A DNA stretch of 34,765 nt, taken from Alphaproteobacteria bacterium. GTDB taxonomy: Bacteria > Pseudomonadota > Alphaproteobacteria > Micavibrionales > Micavibrionaceae. The notes beneath the pieces were generated by a model. The model did no database searches, was not told the origin of the DNA, and was given only the letters and a program-made list of their open reading frames with translations. This document shows, in pieces, positions 1 through 7,894 of the stretch (positions are counted from its first letter, which is position 1; each line of letters opens with the position of its first letter). Both the position numbers and the translations under genes were made by a program. The stretch covers positions 1-34,765 of the forward strand of contig QKCR01000097.1 in NCBI GenBank assembly GCA_003245575.1. Direction: 5' to 3'.

Positions 1-506
1 AATACTTTATCAGGTCCGGCTGAGATCAACGCCACAACAGGATAGACTGTCCCGACAGAACTCCCTTCCAAACGTTCCGGCGGGTTATCCCCGGCTCCCG
101 TCTCGTCATCACAGGCTCCGGATGTTCCGTGATCCCATACGCAATAGCCGTATTCTGTTCCCCATGGGTCCTTCTTACTAATCCCGATGCTCATCGGAAC
201 CAATCCACCGCCGATCGGCTTCGGGCTCGTTCCCGCATCACGCCATTCCAAAGGCTCTACATAGCCGTCCGAGTCACAATCCCCGCTCGTGGCTGTGTTG
301 GTCGCGGCCATCACCGCAACTTGGGCACCGATCGCCATTTGCGTCTCGGCTGTATTTATTCTTGTGATTTTGACTGATGTCGATAGCGGACCTTTCATAA
401 AGGTCATCACTCCAGCACCGAGTATCCCTACCAGCGCTACCGCCCCAAATAGTGCAAAAAAGATGTTTCCTGATTGGTGCCTATTTTTATCCAACAAGTT
501 ATTCAC
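1..506 (-). CDS. Pilin-like N-terminal domain protein, partial (C-terminus beyond window)
   Basis: This is the 5' part of a gene that runs off the left edge, about 168 codons. I start it at the GTG at 506-504 because AGGA lies 5-8 bases upstream and the earlier ATG nearby (around 529) is out of frame and hits a stop. The protein opens NNLLDKNRHQSGNIFF and continues as a hydrophobic helix, then a GspG-like DPWGTEYGY motif about 110 residues in. The first 60 or so residues are almost identical to the next gene upstream (642-4199), so the two are tandem paralogues. This resembles type II secretion or type IV pseudopilins in layout. However, if cleavage follows the Gly of QSG, the residue at +5 is Ala, not the usual Glu. 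Function is unknown; a surface or secreted role is inferred. Confidence 0.75.
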   Translation of the reverse strand, partial: MNNLLDKNRHQSGNIFFALFGAVALVGILGAGVMTFMKGPLSTSVKITRINTAETQMAIGAQVAVMAATNTATSGDCDSDGYVEPLEWRDAGTSPKPIGGGLVPMSIGISKKDPWGTEYGYCVWDHGTSGACDDETGAGDNPPERLEGSSVGTVYPVVALISAGPDKV

Positions 507-641
507 CAATTCCTGCCAAAGTTTCCCATTAAATATTCTATAATATTTATATTAAACTTAGCTTAAATTGGTGCTCAGCAAATTACTATGCTGTTCCCTC
601 AATAAAAAAAGATATACGCAGCTTTATATTTTTCAGAAAAT

Positions 642-3600
642 CTATTGCTCGATACAGAATAACGCTCCTGCCGATGTACATAACCAATAGCCCTGAGTAA
701 TAACAGCACTTAATGAGGAAGAGTTTCCTTGCATGTATGTTGCGGAGCACTGATGTGCAGTCCAGTTGAAAAGGTTTGATAGATCAGAAGCTGTGGAATA
801 GGTAGAGCCATCAGACTTTGTTCCACTCAAAATACGTGCCGAAGCTCTCTGAGTACCGGTCTCATCCATATCAATTGCGTGAAGCAAGGTTGACCATAAT
901 CCCCCATTCGCCATTGTCGTTACGACAGTGCTATCATCAACTAAGCGCAACTCATCCCAGTTATACCCAACCCTGTTTACAGCCCAATCTGTTTCTGCCG
1001 TTCCTGAAAGAACAGCTTTCCAATCTCCTGCATGTCCAGCTGCATTTGCCTTGGATTTACAAACAGTATCTGCGCCGGATGCACCACCGAACGAGCTTCC
1101 GCTTACATCTGCTGCAGTTACAAATATATGCTTTACAACACCTGTTGTTGCAGGTCCCGTCCAAACACGCCAGTATGCCGTCATTGATCCGGCAGTCGCC
1201 GTCATTTTATAGCTGGAGCTCGCAACGGCAGGTGACGTCATGTGGAATGTAATTTTATCACTATTTTGCACTGTATAAGACGTCACGCCTGTTGCAATTG
1301 TAGACCCACCTCTTTCCACATCGAAGTTTGGAGATCCTCCCGTTGCCGACACGGATAATGTCTGGGTCGCGCCGTTACTCATGCCCCCTACAGCAATTTG
1401 ATCTGATGTCACAACACTTGAAAGTGGCTCTAGTGTCTTATATGGGATACTCATGTTTGCTGGCGTTGTGTCTGACATATCATCGACATCCTCGATGCAA
1501 TAAATCCCGTTACTTGTGTTGGAAGATTCTGTGCCTTTATAAATCCATGTTGAAGATGAGCTTGATGACGAGCCTTCCGCTGCATAGACATAGCCTGTTG
1601 TCCAGCTTGATGCTGTAGATCCTGAAATTTTAAATCCGGATGATGTAGACCCCGTAAATACATCAGTAATTCTTGTATTTCCACTTTCATCCACATCAAT
1701 AGCCGATGCTAGACTCCCATCGAAGAGATCTCCTATGCCATTACTGACAACTGTCGTTCCGTCCGTCTTATAAAGTGTTTTCCAGTTCCATGGGATACGG
1801 TCATAAGCATCTACGGTTTCATCCGACATAATTGCTTTCCATTTAGCAGATAAACCTAGGGGTGAATTTGCAGCATCTGAATTACAGTATGAATCATATG
1901 TCGTTAGCCCCCCGTCAGAGCCCCTATGAGAAGAAGATGTTACAAATATTTTTCCTGTTACAGTGGAATCTCCATAACCAACCCACCAAGTATATGTATC
2001 GCTGCCTATACTAATTGTTGCTGAATTTTTTGTCCCCAACACCGAAGGGGCATCCATTGTAAATGCCAATGTATCATTCAGCTTTACTCCTGATATAGAT
2101 GTACTCCCTTGAGGGGTTCCATTCCAGATAATGTCCATACCTGTACCGCCTGATATTGAAACGGTTATGGTCTGCAAAATTCCGGTTATAGTCACGGTAT
2201 TTGACGTATAACTTCCACCAGATGAGAATACAACTCCATGCCTGACTGAAACGTTATCCGGGTCTATATCAGTCACCGGGGATGGGAGTGGTAATGACTC
2301 CCTACGTACACATCTGATCTTTTGTGCATTCCCTCTAGAGTCTGCGCGGTAGGACATGGATGACCCACCGACAAATTCCAGAGATTGGTTTGTCGAGCCG
2401 TACATATCAGATAATTTCCATGCTAGGTAAGGCAAGCTAAATTTACCAGCCGATGCAGCTAATCTAATATACTCCCATTCCTTGTAAGACGGCAGAAACC
2501 AGTCGGCATATCCATTATAGACCATACTGTCGCAGTAGTTTGCTGCCGGCCAAGATGTTCCGGTTACACCAGCATATGCCATGATATTTTGATGTTGTTG
2601 CGCTCCGGAAGATTGCGTTGGATATGTTGTCACGCCGACCGGAGACTCTCCGAATGGGCCATATGTTGCCGTTGCAGCGGAATCTGCCGTCATGTTCGTA
2701 CCGCAGACAGGATTTAATGTTGAGCCACTACATCCTCCCGGCATCACAATCAAATCATATGTTCCATCAGGATCACTAATCCCACACCCTGCATAGTACC
2801 CACCGCCACCTTGACGACCCGCTACGCAGCCAAAATTTGTAGCTGTACCCTGAAGAATGGAGAATGGGCTATTATCCGTACTGATTTGAAGGTTACCCGT
2901 AAAGTTAACATTTCCGTCTGCTTTAGGAATGACATCAATCGTACAGCTTTCGTTTGGATCAAGCTTGCCATCCGCATTACCCCCGGAAACCGTACAGGTT
3001 TCAGCTTTAACGTAAAAATTGGTGCTATTGGTCAAACTAATTACAATTGTTGAAGATTGCAGTGTTCCCGAGTTGCTAAGAGTAAAGGTTACCGGATTGC
3101 CGCACATATAGATTGTGTCATCACAAATACCACTAATGCCCGGGTCAACGTTATTATCTGCATCAATATCCATGCCGTTCTGCTGCTGCGGGCTTAGAAC
3201 AAGGTTAATTCCAGGGATATTGATCGTGAATGGTAACCAATCAGTTCCATTACAAAATTCAGGAAGTTCACTTGTTGTATTATAGCGAACTTGACCTGCC
3301 GTCGTTCCATCACATGCAATCGTGTTATCGTTGCTAAATCCGTCGGCTGCGCCGCCCCCTCCGGAAATAGCATCCCACGTAGCACCGTTGCAAATATCAA
3401 TTCCTCCCGATGCGTTACGCGCCATAACACCTGCTGTGGTCGCATCACATGTGATTAAAGAACTGTCCGGCAACAAGACACCACCCGCAAAGCTCGCTGT
3501 ACCGGTTGCTTCAATTTTCTTATCAATAACAGCCGTGTCCGGATCACCTGACTTGATACTCCACAAACCACCTGACGCGCCTGTAGCTTCTTCATAGGTG

Positions 3601-4199
3601 TACGAAAAAATTATATCATCGTCCGTCTCGACTGCCTTAGATACCAGCGGAGAATCTCCTGCATCCTCCAAATCACCATCTGCATTCGCATCTGCTGTAG
3701 AGAAGTCACGACAAGTTGTGGTGAACACTTTGTCTATTCCTGCCGATATGATTGCCACTACAGGATAGAAACTGGAATTGGTCCCACCCAGCATATTAGC
3801 TCCGCATCCGGATCCAGAAGTAATTGGGCCATGGTTCCAAACACAATATCCGTATTCCGTTCCCCAAGGGTCTTTTTTGGAAATGCCTAACGTCAGAGGG
3901 ATCAATCCCCCTCCGGTCGGCTTGGGACTTGTTCCTGCGTCACGCCACTCACTGGGTTCCACATATGTATCACTATCACAGTCTCCATTATTGGCTCCAT
4001 TTGCGGCAGACATCACAGCCACTTGCGCCCCGAGTGCCATTTGCGTTTCGGCCGTGTTGATCCGTGTAATTTTGACTGAGGTCGCCAGAGGCCCTTTCAT
4101 AAAGGTCATTACCCCTGCACCAAGTATACCGACTAGAGCTACGGCTCCAAATAACGCAAAAAATATATTTCCCGATTGGCCCAATGGTTTTTTATCCAC
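642..4199 (-). CDS. Large mosaic surface protein: pilin-like N-terminus, DUF1566-like and two DUF1554-like domains
   Basis: A 1185-residue protein starting at GTG 4199, with AAGGA nine bases upstream. Residues 11-34 form one hydrophobic helix and KDPWGTEYGY at 109-118 resembles pseudopilin GspG. Two C-D-x-T-T-A-G...C-N-G-x-x-W motifs follow at about 251-275 and 296-321, a pattern seen in pilin and phage-like tip proteins. Residues 340-455 look like a beta-sandwich. Residues about 480-632 fit the DUF1566/Lcl fold (WFLPSYKEWEYI, then CVRR). The C-terminus repeats a unit of beta-sandwich plus DUF1554-like domain (645-903 and 925-1185), each with IFVT near its start, WKA, W-x-x-L and a final CIE. 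It contains many Ser, Thr, Gly and Cys residues. Inferred to be anchored or assembled through its N-terminal helix and exposed outside the cell, possibly as an adhesin. No partner secretion genes lie nearby. Confidence 0.8.
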   Translation of the reverse strand: MDKKPLGQSGNIFFALFGAVALVGILGAGVMTFMKGPLATSVKITRINTAETQMALGAQVAVMSAANGANNGDCDSDTYVEPSEWRDAGTSPKPTGGGLIPLTLGISKKDPWGTEYGYCVWNHGPITSGSGCGANMLGGTNSSFYPVVAIISAGIDKVFTTTCRDFSTADANADGDLEDAGDSPLVSKAVETDDDIIFSYTYEEATGASGGLWSIKSGDPDTAVIDKKIEATGTASFAGGVLLPDSSLITCDATTAGVMARNASGGIDICNGATWDAISGGGGAADGFSNDNTIACDGTTAGQVRYNTTSELPEFCNGTDWLPFTINIPGINLVLSPQQQNGMDIDADNNVDPGISGICDDTIYMCGNPVTFTLSNSGTLQSSTIVISLTNSTNFYVKAETCTVSGGNADGKLDPNESCTIDVIPKADGNVNFTGNLQISTDNSPFSILQGTATNFGCVAGRQGGGGYYAGCGISDPDGTYDLIVMPGGCSGSTLNPVCGTNMTADSAATATYGPFGESPVGVTTYPTQSSGAQQHQNIMAYAGVTGTSWPAANYCDSMVYNGYADWFLPSYKEWEYIRLAASAGKFSLPYLAWKLSDMYGSTNQSLEFVGGSSMSYRADSRGNAQKIRCVRRESLPLPSPVTDIDPDNVSVRHGVVFSSGGSYTSNTVTITGILQTITVSISGGTGMDIIWNGTPQGSTSISGVKLNDTLAFTMDAPSVLGTKNSATISIGSDTYTWWVGYGDSTVTGKIFVTSSSHRGSDGGLTTYDSYCNSDAANSPLGLSAKWKAIMSDETVDAYDRIPWNWKTLYKTDGTTVVSNGIGDLFDGSLASAIDVDESGNTRITDVFTGSTSSGFKISGSTASSWTTGYVYAAEGSSSSSSSTWIYKGTESSNTSNGIYCIEDVDDMSDTTPANMSIPYKTLEPLSSVVTSDQIAVGGMSNGATQTLSVSATGGSPNFDVERGGSTIATGVTSYTVQNSDKITFHMTSPAVASSSYKMTATAGSMTAYWRVWTGPATTGVVKHIFVTAADVSGSSFGGASGADTVCKSKANAAGHAGDWKAVLSGTAETDWAVNRVGYNWDELRLVDDSTVVTTMANGGLWSTLLHAIDMDETGTQRASARILSGTKSDGSTYSTASDLSNLFNWTAHQCSATYMQGNSSSLSAVITQGYWLCTSAGALFCIEQ

Positions 4200-4508
4200 T
4201 GCCTGATCCTTTTCGAATATTCCACCTAAAATATAGCTATACGCAAATCTTAGACAGATAATGTTAAGTTTTATCTAAAGACCTTACCCATTGTTAGTTC
4301 TTGGAGTTTAGCAATATGCCGCGCCTCTGATCTATTCTGTCCTCATCAAGGGGCATGGGTTTTCCCCAAAAAAGATCAATTATCATAATATCATAGGTTG
4401 TCCGGGACGAATATTGTCCTATATCGAACCACCCGTTGCATTTTTCCCGAAAACCCTATAAAAAGAGGCCGATTTAACGAAAAACTCATTGGAGTCCCGT
4501 ACTGAAAT
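4200..4508. other. Divergent intergenic region, 309 bases
   Basis: It separates the minus-strand mosaic gene from infA. I see no ORF or RNA gene. It should hold two promoters. The infA side has a candidate listed separately. On the other side the minus strand is AT-rich over about 4215-4270 and carries the ribosome binding site AAGGA just before GTG 4199. Both paralogous pilin-like genes have CTAAG followed 30-38 bases on by GAATATT in their leaders, which may be a shared upstream element. Confidence 0.5.
4436..4462 (+). promoter_or_regulatory. Candidate promoter for infA operon
   Basis: TTGCAT (4436-4441) and TATAAA (4457-4462) are separated by 15 bases, slightly short for sigma-70. Transcription would begin around 4469, giving a leader of about 40 bases. 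GGAG at 4491-4494 is the only ribosome-binding-like stretch and sits rather far (14 bases) from the infA ATG. Confidence 0.35.
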
Positions 4509-4727
4509 ATGTCGAAAGAAGATCTTATAGAATTTAAAGGCATTGTTAGCGAAGTCCTGCCAAATGCCATGTTTCGCGTCAAACTCGAAAACGACCACGA
4601 GATTCTGGCCCACACAGCCGGAAAAATGCGCAAGAACCGTATTCGCGTCCTGCAAGGTGATAAGGTTGTCGTCGAGATGACCCCTTATGACTTGACCAAA
4701 GGGCGTATTATTTTCCGTGAAAAATAG
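4509..4727 (+). CDS. infA: Translation initiation factor IF-1
   Basis: A 72-residue protein, the normal IF-1 length, consisting of a single S1-type OB fold that binds the ribosomal A site of the 30S subunit during initiation. Recognisable segments are [11 protein letters not shown] near the start, [31 protein letters not shown] and the C-terminal [11 protein letters not shown]. Its stop codon overlaps the start of maf by 11 bases, so the two are probably cotranscribed and translationally coupled. The order infA-maf-RNase E/G is common in alphaproteobacteria. Confidence 0.97.
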   Translation: MSKEDLIEFKGIVSEVLPNAMFRVKLENDHEILAHTAGKMRKNRIRVLQGDKVVVEMTPYDLTKGRIIFREK

Positions 4728-5310
4728 TCGTTACTCCAAACTCATCCTTGCATCCGCCTCTCCGCGGCGTGTGGAACTGCTGGAACAGGTCGGTGTTATT
4801 CCCAACCAAATTATTCCCGCAAATATTGATGAGACCCCATTACCGCGCGAGAAAGCATCTGACCTTGCCTTACGGCTCGCTATTCAGAAAGCCCAAGCCC
4901 TTCCTCTTCCTTCACAAGACACACTTATACTTGCGGCTGACTCTGTCGTCGCACTAGGGCGTCGTGAAATTCCAAAAGCAGAAGATCTTGATACAGCTCG
5001 AACATGCCTCAATGCCCTATCCGGTCGCAAACATGTCGTTTATGGTGGGATTGCTTTACGCCTACCTGATGGTAAAATTATTTCCCGACTTGTCGCCACT
5101 TCAGTCAGATTTAAAGTTCTCACCCAAGATGAAATTCAAGTCTATCTGGACTCGGGAGAGTGGGACGGAAAAGCCGGAGGCTACGGAATTCAAGGATTGG
5201 CTGCCAGATTTGTGAAAAATATCAACGGGTCATATTCCAATATCGTCGGGTTATCTTTATATGATACAATGAATATGCTGGAAGGGGTCGGTTTTGGACA
5301 TCATCATTGA
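4717..5310 (+). CDS. maf: Maf family nucleoside triphosphate pyrophosphatase
   Basis: A 197-residue Maf/HAM1-superfamily protein. These enzymes hydrolyse dTTP, UTP or modified nucleotides to the monophosphate and pyrophosphate. The family signature [14 protein letters not shown] is at residues 9-22. [20 protein letters not shown] follows, then [12 protein letters not shown] with the catalytic Asp. [19 protein letters not shown] is near the C-terminus. The start is GTG at 4717, inside the end of infA. The end overlaps the RNase gene by 17 bases. Which subfamily (dTTPase or 7-methyl-GTP) I cannot settle by eye. Confidence 0.93.
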   Translation: MKNSRYSKLILASASPRRVELLEQVGVIPNQIIPANIDETPLPREKASDLALRLAIQKAQALPLPSQDTLILAADSVVALGRREIPKAEDLDTARTCLNALSGRKHVVYGGIALRLPDGKIISRLVATSVRFKVLTQDEIQVYLDSGEWDGKAGGYGIQGLAARFVKNINGSYSNIVGLSLYDTMNMLEGVGFGHHH

Positions 5311-6526
5311 AGAACAGGACGGGTGCTTGTGGGTTGCCGCAACCGAGCGCAGCAAGATTGAGGGCTTGGAAGTTGATCCTCCTCATGAGTTAGTGCGTTG
5401 GGGCTCAATCTTTTGGGCGCGCGTAGATCGTATTGATGCCAAACTCGATGCTGCTTTTCTTGACCTTGATGGTGAAGTCACAGGTATTCTTTATAATAAA
5501 GATATTCGCTTCAAAGATAGTGACGGCAATTTGGTTAAAGGTGGGCAATCCCCTATAGGACAACTTCTCAGATCAGGTCAATTTGTTCTAGTACAAGCCA
5601 AGCAAGGTTATCTTGAACCAGAATATGAAGATGACACAGCCTATGAAGACAAATGTCCTCGCATGAGCATGGATGTTGCTATTCAAGGGCGCTATCTGAT
5701 CTACACCCCTCTCGATGACAGTAATCGTATTTCATCCCGCATTCGCGACAAAAAACTTAGAAAACAACTTGGAGACATGTTAACTGCCATGGAAGATGTC
5801 CATGGGTGCATTCTCCGCGCGTCTGCTGCCAATACACAAGGCGATGTTCTGATGCGCGAAGCGCGTATCCTGAAAGCCATTTGGGAAGGCTTAAGCGAAT
5901 TTGCCGCTGGAGAAGACTCCATTCTAATCATGGAAGGGCCGGATGCCCTGCAACGCTCTCTTAGCGATAACTCCCTCAAGCCAATCCGTCGCATTGAAGT
6001 CGTGACTATGGATCATTACGCAACAGCGGAAGATTGGTGCGAGCTTTTTGCTCCTGATCTGGTTACCAAGATCAGACCGATCGAGATTAAAAATGCGACC
6101 AAAGATTTGGCTTTGCTGGATCACTATGATTTGATCCGCCCGATTGAAGAATTGTTCCAGCCCTATGTGATCTTGCGCAACGGTTCGAATATCATCCTGC
6201 AAGGAACTGCCGCCTTGACTGCTATTGATGTCAATCGCGGGGCAAACAAAGATTCAAACCTGACGGTTAATCTGGAATCTGCGACCGAGATTATTCGCCA
6301 AATCCGCATCCGAAATCTTGGCGGAATTATCATGATTGACTTCCTGCGGCTAAAAACCGAGAAGGAACGCCAGCAGCTATTGGGGCATATCGAGACACTG
6401 GTTGACGATGACCCTTGCACAGTTCAAATACACGGCTTCACAGCTATGGGACTTTTAGAAGTGTCCCGCCAACGCAGAACCCCCACTTTGTTTGAGCGTG
6501 TCGGCTTTATGTTTGAAGAAGTCTAA
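5294..6526 (+). CDS. Ribonuclease E/G family protein, short form
   Basis: A 410-residue endoribonuclease of the RNase E/G family, which cleaves single-stranded AU-rich RNA in mRNA decay and rRNA processing. Residues 35-110 match the S1-like domain. The metal-binding aspartates are kept: D312 in TAIDVNRG and D349 in IIMIDF. NLESATEIIRQIRIRNLGG is the typical linker between them. The protein stops at about the point where RNase E and RNase G carry the CPxC zinc-link used for tetramerisation, so that motif is absent. There is also no long degradosome scaffold tail. The start is TTG at 5294 with GGAAGGGG upstream; it overlaps maf. It could be called rng, but the missing zinc-link makes the exact orthology uncertain. 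Confidence 0.88.
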   Translation: MDIIIEEQDGCLWVAATERSKIEGLEVDPPHELVRWGSIFWARVDRIDAKLDAAFLDLDGEVTGILYNKDIRFKDSDGNLVKGGQSPIGQLLRSGQFVLVQAKQGYLEPEYEDDTAYEDKCPRMSMDVAIQGRYLIYTPLDDSNRISSRIRDKKLRKQLGDMLTAMEDVHGCILRASAANTQGDVLMREARILKAIWEGLSEFAAGEDSILIMEGPDALQRSLSDNSLKPIRRIEVVTMDHYATAEDWCELFAPDLVTKIRPIEIKNATKDLALLDHYDLIRPIEELFQPYVILRNGSNIILQGTAALTAIDVNRGANKDSNLTVNLESATEIIRQIRIRNLGGIIMIDFLRLKTEKERQQLLGHIETLVDDDPCTVQIHGFTAMGLLEVSRQRRTPTLFERVGFMFEEV

Positions 6527-6534
6527 AGTTCTTT

Positions 6535-6564
6535 TTCATATTTATTGACCTGGTTTGCTATTAT
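6535..6564 (+). promoter_or_regulatory. Candidate promoter for the nucleotidyltransferase gene
   Basis: TTCATA (6535-6540) and TATTAT (6559-6564) are spaced by 18 bases in the 54-base gap after the RNase gene. The predicted leader would be only about 10 bases and no clear ribosome binding site precedes ATG 6581. Read-through from the upstream operon is equally possible. Confidence 0.3.
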
Positions 6565-6580
6565 TTGCTAAACCCATCGG

Positions 6581-7894
6581 ATGACACTTGATACTAACGC
6601 TATCCGGACAGATATTCTGCAATTTTTAGCGGAGACACACCCTAAACTTCCCATTCCTACTCTCGGGTTTTTAGGAGGATCTCGTGCAGCTACTGACAAA
6701 AATCTAGCCACACGTAGCTCTGATTATGATGTCTTGTTATTTTTCCCTGAAATTGATGTACCAGTTTCATATACGTTCTGGTCGGATAGAATGCAGAGGA
6801 AATACGATCTGATTTTGCGTGATGCAGAAACTTTTGCGCATGATATTAAGCAAGAAGTTGAGATTACCGGTCGCGGAACACTTTTACATCTAGCATCTTA
6901 TAGCCAAATCTTATTTGGAAATGAGGAAGATGCTCATCGCTTCAGACGCTATACTACAAAGCTGCATCAAACTGGCCCTTATGTTCTGCATCCACAAGAT
7001 AAAAAAGAAATTCAAGGTCGCCATATTCAGAGCATACACCGCTTTCAAACTCAAACAACGACGGCAGATCAGCATACTCTTTTTTCACTGGCCTTACTTA
7101 ACAGACTCTCCTCTGATTTGCTTCGCGCCTCTCCGGCATGGTCAGCTCAGGGAAAAATTGCCTTTCGTTTTTTAACAGAATTCTCTGCCTCAGCAGGTTT
7201 GGGAGTCCATTATGTTTTACAAGACACAAAAACACGACTTCAGCAAGCTTTTCAAATGGCCGCGAATAACCAGCGATATGAAGGCTTTAATAATCTGATT
7301 TCAGGGCGTCTAATGACTCTTTATGCACTTGCTCAATCAACCGGAAAACAGGTATCACCTGCACGGGAAAATATTATTTCTTTTGACATTGATGATGACT
7401 TTGCCAGAGCTATTACCAATTCCAGAATTGATCCGGATTCCATGGCTTTCTATCGCCGACAAAATGCATCTACACAAGGGGCCTTTGCCGCCAGCACTTG
7501 GGCAATAATTAAAGTCGGTGTTGTTACAGAGGCCATTAGTCGTGAGCGTTTCACTTCGCGTAAAGATGAATATCTCTTTGCGTTGGCCAGAGGCGCTTGC
7601 ACGTTTACGGAGATATGCGCCACCATTTACTCTGATCATCCAAACTCATTAAGCTTAGACGAGCGCGTTCATTTGGCTTTTGACCACCACCCTGAAGTTG
7701 GATTTCGTTTAAAACAAGCACTATCAGGCCAACCAGAGCCTTTTGTTGATTTATTCAAAAGCCTATTGGATCACTTTCCTACCAGAGCGGCAAAATATCT
7801 ACATCGACCAAGTCCTGGCCATTTCAGAACAGAGCCTTCCCCGGAATTGGCTCAGGCCCTTAATTTATCCACTGCACTTCGCCATCCTGCGTAA
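6581..7894 (+). CDS. Nucleotidyltransferase-fold protein of unknown substrate
   Basis: A 437-residue protein. Residues 28-55 (GFLGGSRAATDKN, then SDYDVLLFF) carry the GS...DxD signature of the polymerase-beta nucleotidyltransferase superfamily, with D48 and D50 as likely metal ligands. A third carboxylate is not obvious. The remaining 350 residues look mainly helical, with FRFLTEFSASAGLGVHYV in the middle, and match no family I can name. No signal peptide or membrane span is visible. It lies alone between the RNase operon and the opposing glpK gene, and its last 43 bases overlap the end of glpK. It may modify a small molecule, a protein or an RNA end. It lacks an adjacent HEPN partner of the kind found in MNT toxin-antitoxin pairs. 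Confidence 0.75.
   Translation: MTLDTNAIRTDILQFLAETHPKLPIPTLGFLGGSRAATDKNLATRSSDYDVLLFFPEIDVPVSYTFWSDRMQRKYDLILRDAETFAHDIKQEVEITGRGTLLHLASYSQILFGNEEDAHRFRRYTTKLHQTGPYVLHPQDKKEIQGRHIQSIHRFQTQTTTADQHTLFSLALLNRLSSDLLRASPAWSAQGKIAFRFLTEFSASAGLGVHYVLQDTKTRLQQAFQMAANNQRYEGFNNLISGRLMTLYALAQSTGKQVSPARENIISFDIDDDFARAITNSRIDPDSMAFYRRQNASTQGAFAASTWAIIKVGVVTEAISRERFTSRKDEYLFALARGACTFTEICATIYSDHPNSLSLDERVHLAFDHHPEVGFRLKQALSGQPEPFVDLFKSLLDHFPTRAAKYLHRPSPGHFRTEPSPELAQALNLSTALRHPA

Noticed and set aside
129-543. Short plus-strand ORFs at the left edge
   Set aside because: They are antisense to the partial pilin-like gene, whose minus-strand frame matches its paralogue nearly residue for residue.
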